A stretch of 57,207 nt of DNA from an uncultured delta proteobacterium. GTDB lineage: Bacteria; Desulfobacterota; Desulfobulbia; Desulfobulbales; Desulfocapsaceae. The stretch covers positions 1 to 57,207 of the forward strand of contig CAIUQR010000113.1 of NCBI GenBank assembly GCA_903901335.1, in the 5' to 3' direction. Made by a program: the position numbers and the translations under genes. Below the pieces are notes generated by a model that worked only from the letters and a program-made list of their open reading frames with translations, did not search any database and was not told the origin of the DNA. Positions 52,241-57,207 of the stretch are shown one piece after another; the first letter of the stretch is position 1, and each line of letters opens with the position of its first letter.

Positions 52241-53005
52241 ATGCCCGCGCCCGAAAAGGAGACTGCAGCTGTTGTCCTCGATTGCCGTGACCATGGCGAA
52301 TCCGATAAGATCGTTACGTTTTTCTGTGAGCAGGCTGGCCGTCTGTCCGGTATCGCCAAAGGGGCGAAACGGAGCAAACGACGTTTTGTCAACAAGCTGG
52401 AACTCTTCTCATCGCTCTACCTTACCTACTCCCTGCCGCGACACGGCAGTCTTGCCTTTATCGCAGCCGCCGAACTCCAGTCCAGCTTCCTGAATCTGCG
52501 AAAAAATATCACCCTCTATAATGCCGCCACAGTCATCCGCGAGTTCGTCCTGATCGGAACCAGTGAAAAAGAGCGTGACGACAGGGTCTTTGAGATCCTC
52601 CACTGGGCACTCCAATCCCTGGACAAGAAACGTCCTCCTCAGACGGTAGTCATTCTTTTTCTGATCCGGTTTTTCGAGTATATAGGGTACAGGCCCGATC
52701 TGCTGCACTGCCATCACTGCGGTCAGTCGGTTGCCGCACAACAAAGCGCCGCATTCAACTATATCGCAGGCTGCCTCGTCTGTGAAATCTGTTCCAGCCA
52801 TGGTTTCCAGACAACCGTCCCTCTGTCTCTCGGTACGATAAAGCTCCTGGCCAACGCCCAGAACCAGCCGCTGGAACGGTTACACCGTCTGCATTTTTCC
52901 CTCCAGGCCCGGAATGAATCTTTAGACATGCTGCACCGCTACGGGCGTCAGCTTTTTCAGCGGGATATTCATTCCTGGGAGGCGCTGCGAGGGAAAGGGA
53001 AATAA
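52241..53005 (+). CDS. recO: DNA repair protein RecO
   Basis: 254 aa. OB fold at the start (AAVVLDCRDHGESDKIVTFF, GIAKGAKRSKRRF), helical middle, zinc finger CHHCG with CLVCEIC near 150-180. It loads RecA with RecR in gap repair. Standard length. Confidence 0.93.
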   Translation: MPAPEKETAAVVLDCRDHGESDKIVTFFCEQAGRLSGIAKGAKRSKRRFVNKLELFSSLYLTYSLPRHGSLAFIAAAELQSSFLNLRKNITLYNAATVIREFVLIGTSEKERDDRVFEILHWALQSLDKKRPPQTVVILFLIRFFEYIGYRPDLLHCHHCGQSVAAQQSAAFNYIAGCLVCEICSSHGFQTTVPLSLGTIKLLANAQNQPLERLHRLHFSLQARNESLDMLHRYGRQLFQRDIHSWEALRGKGK

Positions 53006-53052
53006 GGGTAATTTTCAGGCAACTTGGGTCTCCAACCTTTACCTTCGGCATT

Positions 53053-54012
53053 CTAATCCCTATAGCGTATCTCTCCGCTCTGCAGGGCGAGGGATGAACC
53101 GTCATCAAGCCGCAGCCTTAGACCGCCATCGTCATCCAGTCCGGTCACCGTCGCCTCAGCGGTCTGATCTTCAAACACATTCTGACCGAACACCACTCTC
53201 CTGCCGATGGTGTCGGACAGTTCCTTCCAGCCTTCAAGCAGCAGATGCTCACCGTTCCTGCCGGAAAAACCATCCCCGCGCAGATCATTGGCTTCCTCAA
53301 AATAGAGCAGGCCCAGATTCCAGGTCAGCTTGGCAAGAAATACCGCGGTGAAGTAATGCAGATCAACCGGATGGCCGACCTCTTCGGCAAGAGATGTTGC
53401 ACTGTTCTGCAGTTCGTCGGGAAAGGACCGGTTGTTGATATTGATCCCGAAGCCGATCAGGTCATACGCATCCAGATGCCGCGGCCCCGAAAAGCCCTGG
53501 ATCAGAAATCCGGCTGCCTTTTTGCCCCCGATCAGGACATCATTAACCCAGCGCAGCCTCGCGTCATCGGCCCCTGCCTGCCGGATGGCCTCACAGCAGG
53601 CCACACCTGTTGCCAGCGATAGAAAACGCCGTGACTCCGGCAGCAGCGTATTGGCATGAATCAGACACCCCCAGAGCCCTCCTGCGGGGGCAAACCAGGA
53701 ACGGGCAAAACGTCCTCTTGAGCCGCTGAGGCTGTCGGCGATGATGACCGTGCCGCTGGCCACCGACCGGTTGCCCTCTTCCATGGCCGTAATATGAGCA
53801 CGGGCCCGATCCATGGCCCGGACAAGGGCGGCATGGTGCTCGATCACCGAGCCGACAAAGGCGCCGTACTGCAGGATTGTCGGAGTCCGGTCCCCATCGG
53901 TCCGTCTTCTCAGGGGGATTTCATGGTCCAGGATGTACTGGCGTACGTCTTCGGTTGCAGCACCTGTGGCCTTCATCCCCGACAAAGGTCCGCGGCCGTT
54001 ACTGCTCTGCAT
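53053..54012 (-). CDS. birA: biotin-[acetyl-CoA carboxylase] ligase without HTH
   Basis: 319 aa; ATG 54012 is used, ATG 53976 is also possible. SRGRFARSWFAPAGG is the adenylate-binding loop, RWVNDVLIGGKKAAGFLIQ holds the catalytic Lys, GFGININNR follows, and a C-terminal SH3-like domain ends the protein. There is no N-terminal repressor domain; the first 90 residues are not HTH. It attaches biotin to carboxylase carrier proteins. It overlaps the upstream biotinyl-like gene by 14 bp. Confidence 0.9.
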   Translation of the reverse strand: MQSSNGRGPLSGMKATGAATEDVRQYILDHEIPLRRRTDGDRTPTILQYGAFVGSVIEHHAALVRAMDRARAHITAMEEGNRSVASGTVIIADSLSGSRGRFARSWFAPAGGLWGCLIHANTLLPESRRFLSLATGVACCEAIRQAGADDARLRWVNDVLIGGKKAAGFLIQGFSGPRHLDAYDLIGFGININNRSFPDELQNSATSLAEEVGHPVDLHYFTAVFLAKLTWNLGLLYFEEANDLRGDGFSGRNGEHLLLEGWKELSDTIGRRVVFGQNVFEDQTAEATVTGLDDDGGLRLRLDDGSSLALQSGEIRYRD

Positions 54013-54655
54013 CCCAGTCGGCTTTCACCCTGGTTATGATCTTCTGGATAAGAGGGAGTTTTTCCGGGGCGCAGACACCGATCAGCGGGTCCCCCTGGCT
54101 CACCGAGATTCCCGGTCTGAAATAGACCGAGTAGATCACCCCCGGTTCACCGTCATAATAGATAGGGGTATCGCGCTTCATCAGAGACATGGTGATGATC
54201 TCATCGCCGGCATTAATGGTTACCGCCCGGGCCCCCTTCTTTTCGATACGCGACTGGATATCAAGCGAAAAGAAATACTTTGCTCTTTCCGGAGCAGGAA
54301 AAAGAAAAAGAACCTCTTTGAGGATATTTTCAATGATCTCCTTCTTTTTCATGGGATGACGGATGGTCATCAGTTTCTCTCCGGCCTCGACAAACCTGCC
54401 GTCGAGTTCGGCATGGATGCTGGAGATAGTCCCATTGGTATGGGAGGTCACAAACTTCGAATTCCGTTCCCTGGTAATCTCATACAGGACGGTTCCAGGG
54501 ATATGAAGCCATTCTCCGCTCGGGGCCGCCACCTCACCACCCTCGGGTACCAGACAGCGGACAAGCCCGGTGTGGGTTGCGCAGACATCAATATAATCAT
54601 AGGGATCGGATCTGTACTTTCCGAGGATCTCATCAAAATCAATTTCATGTACCAT
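53999..54655 (-). CDS. biotinyl/lipoyl-like domain protein
   Basis: 218 aa. A barrel-sandwich-like stretch: FVTSHTNGTISSIHAELDGRFVEAGEKLMTI, and at the end GEPGVIYSVYFRPGISVSQGDPLIG. Canonical (A/V)MKM is missing; PMKK stands near the expected turn. A helical insert of about 65 residues separates the halves. It precedes birA with a 14-bp overlap. It may be a carrier, a secretion-type adaptor or a non-modified relative. Confidence 0.6.
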   Translation of the reverse strand: MVHEIDFDEILGKYRSDPYDYIDVCATHTGLVRCLVPEGGEVAAPSGEWLHIPGTVLYEITRERNSKFVTSHTNGTISSIHAELDGRFVEAGEKLMTIRHPMKKKEIIENILKEVLFLFPAPERAKYFFSLDIQSRIEKKGARAVTINAGDEIITMSLMKRDTPIYYDGEPGVIYSVYFRPGISVSQGDPLIGVCAPEKLPLIQKIITRVKADWDAEQ

Positions 54656-54739
54656 ACTTGGAGCCTGTACCTGTCAATAATTCATACGACATGAATCTTT
54701 CCTGTTACAACACCTTCACCACAACATGCAGTGCAGTCG

Positions 54740-54985
54740 TTACAGCAATGTCATTGCCGTAAGCAGGAATACCGTCGTCATGGTAAGTTTTTCCGCAGTT
54801 TGCGTCCTTGCCGAACAGGGATCAGAAGAGACTTCCGGCAGATGTCCCTTTTGCCGGGTCAGACCCTGGGCCCGCGAAACAGCATGTTGCCCTTGATCAA
54901 ACAGGGATCCGGCCCGAACTGTAAAAAGACAAAGGTCAAACAATAAAACACCGATAATTGCATATCTCCAGCCTTTTCCACTCAT
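54740..54985 (-). CDS. possible small secreted or membrane protein
   Basis: 81 aa. It starts MSGKGWRYAIIGVLLF with a hydrophobic run to RAGS, which looks like a signal peptide, and AAGGTGAT stands before the ATG. The end is also hydrophobic. No family known. An overlapping plus-strand frame seems less likely. Confidence 0.35.
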   Translation of the reverse strand: MSGKGWRYAIIGVLLFDLCLFTVRAGSLFDQGQHAVSRAQGLTRQKGHLPEVSSDPCSARTQTAEKLTMTTVFLLTAMTLL

Positions 54986-55308
54986 ATCATCACCTTTTTG
55001 AATTCTACCAAGTCAGGAAAATGAATGCAGTCTCCACCGGAAAATACGGTTACCAAGGAGGCATTTAACTTACTGAGATAATGTCCGCATGGCAAGTCTA
55101 TTTTCGTAGTGTATTCTTCTTGAGACTGTCGTTCGTAACACCGTGGAGAAGACTGTTTTCTGTTTTACAGGCAGGACGTTGGTGGTATAGTGGGCGCCGA
55201 CAGATAAGTGATATCCTTTTATGGACATACGCTGACCGGAAAAAACCGGGGAAAGGCTATTCACAGCCAATTCCCGGCAATGTCCGGCAGATATCAAACT
55301 CGGTACGA

Positions 55309-56061
55309 ATGCAAAACATGCCCGAACCAGCCTCCCGCAAAGATACCCTTTTTCAAACCGAATCCGTCCCTGAGGATTTTGTCTTCTCAGAGCGAGTCGT
55401 AGAGGTCTTTGACGACATGCTGGACCGGTCGATCCCGTTCTACCGGGAGGTCATCCGTTCCACGGCCCGCCTGCTGCAGGCATCCATGGGTCCGCAGGAT
55501 CATGTGGTCGATCTGGGCTGCGCAACCGGCACCACCCTGCTGGAGCTGACCAGGCTGCTGCCGGACCAGGAGCTGCAGTTCGTCGGCGTCGACAACTCTT
55601 CTGCAATGCTGGAAAAGGCCCGGCTGAAGAGCGAGCTGTACTCCAAACAGGACATCATCACCTTCATTGAAGAGGATATCACCCGGCTGCACCGCCCTGA
55701 GACTGGTGCCTTTCTGCTGAACTATACCCTGCAATTCATCCGTCCCTTGCTTCGCGAGGACTTTCTGAGGCGGCTGTATGCCGACCTGCGGCCGGGGGGG
55801 CTGCTGATCCTGGCTGAAAAAACCATCAGTCCGGATGCCCGGTTAAACCGGGAATTCATTGAAATATATCATCAATTTAAACGGGAAAGAGGCTATTCCG
55901 AGCTGGAGATCGCCAAAAAACGGGAGGCGCTGGAAAATGTCCTGATCCCCTTTTCCATCGACGAGAATAAAGCGCTTCTGCAGAGGGTCGGCTTTACGTC
56001 GATTGCGACTTTTTTCCAGTGGTTTAATTTTGCCGCCTTCGTGGCGGTCAAGGCTTCTTGA
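55309..56061 (+). CDS. cmoA: carboxy-S-adenosyl-L-methionine synthase
   Basis: About 250 aa from ATG 55309 (MQNMPEPASRKDTLF); the open frame to 55081 is without homology. SAM motif VVDLGCATGTTLLELT, VGVDNSSAMLEKA, then LNYTLQFI, as in CmoA. It converts SAM and prephenate to carboxy-SAM for tRNA wobble uridine-5-oxyacetate. It overlaps cmoB by four bases. Confidence 0.94.
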   Translation: MQNMPEPASRKDTLFQTESVPEDFVFSERVVEVFDDMLDRSIPFYREVIRSTARLLQASMGPQDHVVDLGCATGTTLLELTRLLPDQELQFVGVDNSSAMLEKARLKSELYSKQDIITFIEEDITRLHRPETGAFLLNYTLQFIRPLLREDFLRRLYADLRPGGLLILAEKTISPDARLNREFIEIYHQFKRERGYSELEIAKKREALENVLIPFSIDENKALLQRVGFTSIATFFQWFNFAAFVAVKAS

Positions 56062-57032
56062 TCCCCAAAAGCATGGACTATCTCTCTTTTCTCCCGCAGA
56101 CGGCGCAAGTCGACGAGATCCTGGCGATCCGGCAGAAACGCCTGGAATGGGCAGAGCAGCAAAAAAAGGGATTCCTGCGCTACCGGATGCCCTGCGAACG
56201 GCTCGCCTCCTTTCGGGCCGGGCATATCGACTGTACCGGCGACAGGGTGACAATCGGAGCGGATAACGAGATATCCGATCACGATAAAAACACAATCAGG
56301 GAAGATCTGCGCGCCTTTATGCCCTGGCGCAAAGGCCCCTTTTCAATTTTCGGTATCGACATCGATGCCGAATGGAGGAGCGAACGGAAATGGCAAAGAC
56401 TTCTGCCGGTCCTCCCGGATCTGAAGGACAAGGTCATCGCCGATATCGGCTGCAACAACGGCTATTACATGTTCCGGATGTCGCCGTTCCAACCCAGACT
56501 CGTCCTCGGTCTGGAGCCGACCATCCAGCATTACTACTGTTTCAATGCCTTAAACGGGATGGCCGGACTCCCGAACCTTCATATCGATCTCCTGGGAGTT
56601 GAACACCTGTCGCTCTTTCCCGCCTGCTTCGATGTGGTCTTCCTGATGGGGATCATCTATCACCGGCCCTCCCCGCTTGATGTCCTCAAAGATGTCTACA
56701 CGGCTCTACTGCCGGGAGGCACGCTGATCCTCGAATCTCAGGCCATCCCAGGCGTCGAGCCGATGGCGCTCTTTCCGGAAAAGACCTACGCCAAGGTGCC
56801 GGGCACCTACTTTGTCCCGACCGGGACCTGTCTGCGCAACTGGATGCAGCGGGCAGGATTTACGGAGGTGGAGCTCTTCTGCAGCCACCCGATGTCCGCC
56901 GCCGAACAGCGCCGGACCGACTGGATGGTCTTTGAATCCTACGATGATTTCCTGAATCCTGACAATCCCGCATTGACGGTGGAAGGCTACCCGGCCCCGC
57001 ACCGGGTCTTTCTGATCGGCCGGAAAGAATAA
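56058..57032 (+). CDS. cmoB: tRNA U34 carboxymethyltransferase
   Basis: 324 aa from TTG 56058, which overlaps the cmoA stop; ATG 56073 is the alternative. KGPFSIFGIDIDAEWRSERKW, then VIADIGCNNGYYMFRM (SAM site) and GIIYHRPSPLDVL are CmoB signatures. It transfers the carboxymethyl group from carboxy-SAM to ho5U34 of tRNAs. Both steps are coded by this pair. Confidence 0.95.
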   Translation: MIPKSMDYLSFLPQTAQVDEILAIRQKRLEWAEQQKKGFLRYRMPCERLASFRAGHIDCTGDRVTIGADNEISDHDKNTIREDLRAFMPWRKGPFSIFGIDIDAEWRSERKWQRLLPVLPDLKDKVIADIGCNNGYYMFRMSPFQPRLVLGLEPTIQHYYCFNALNGMAGLPNLHIDLLGVEHLSLFPACFDVVFLMGIIYHRPSPLDVLKDVYTALLPGGTLILESQAIPGVEPMALFPEKTYAKVPGTYFVPTGTCLRNWMQRAGFTEVELFCSHPMSAAEQRRTDWMVFESYDDFLNPDNPALTVEGYPAPHRVFLIGRKE

Positions 57033-57207
57033 CACGATAGTCAGTGAGAAATTAGGGTTAAAATTAGGGTCACCCATTAAAAGGCCTCTTGTCAATGAAT
57101 AAACTTCCCCGTCCAAGAAAAGAATAAAATTTTTCCTTGCAAAGGTTGAGCTGTCGATTTTGCCAGGTGTTTCCCGGTTCCTTGCCGCGCCCGATATTTC
57201 ACTCTTG
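57033..57207. other. right end of window, no gene seen
   Basis: A doubled word AAATTAGGGT (57049-57071) stands after cmoB. Nothing else was recognised. Confidence 0.4.

Overview
The window looks like a sulfate-reducing Desulfobacterota chromosome, probably Desulfobulbales. The main evidence is a complete dsrMKJOP operon (36855-41973, minus strand) coding for the membrane complex of dissimilatory sulfite reduction. Around it are ordinary housekeeping genes (lptD, mltB, mltA, aroD, aroE, pyrDK, prepilin peptidase, prc, hemA, ccsA, sirC, surA, recO, birA, cmoAB). The genus is inferred from gene content and reading of the sequence; no database was searched.

Positions 1-994 are a left flank without an intact gene. 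At its right end are traces of a decayed tyrosine integrase. Positions 995-21852 are an integrated element of about 20.8 kb in a tRNA-Arg(ACG) gene. A 64-bp direct repeat (995-1058 and 21789-21852) covers the 3' part of the tRNA and its terminator. The intact tRNA (21806-21882, minus) is at the right end, beside the integrase and excisionase.

The element has two parts. The left part (1.7-8.8 kb) is AT-rich cargo: a zinc-ribbon/TM2-like membrane protein, a secreted NucA/EndoG-type nuclease, a coiled-coil TM2 protein, an M48 peptidase with zinc ribbons at both ends, and a 979-aa Sel1-repeat membrane protein that also ends in a zinc ribbon. This cargo is my best candidate for an undescribed functional system. 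The right part (9-21.8 kb) is a replication and recombination module: a single-strand-annealing-like protein, a PD-(D/E)XK nuclease, DUF932 and DUF2958 proteins, small proteins, a MerR-like regulator, a polymerase-like protein split over two genes, a zinc-ribbon protein of unknown role, a helicase-like ATPase, excisionase and integrase. No capsid, portal, terminase, relaxase or mating-pair genes were seen, so the element resembles a phage satellite or mobilisable island rather than a complete prophage or conjugative element.

The module has unusual non-coding structure. Nearly every gene from 10 to 15 kb is preceded by a terminator-like hairpin and then a strong Shine-Dalgarno sequence. Inverted copies of a 25-bp iteron-like array lie before the 9.3-kb operon and the 16.8-kb gene. 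A hairpin-containing direct repeat precedes both the ATPase and the excisionase/integrase pair.

From 21.9 kb on, the DNA is GC-richer chromosome. It holds an RNase E/G gene; a plus-strand run lptD, DHH phosphoesterase, mltB, mltA, SAM hydrolase; minus-strand aroD-aroE and pyrK-pyrD; the dsr operon behind an RsbRD-type gene; prc; a hemA-ccsA-sirC cluster for tetrapyrrole and cytochrome c assembly; then surA, a RodZ-like gene, recO, birA and cmoAB.
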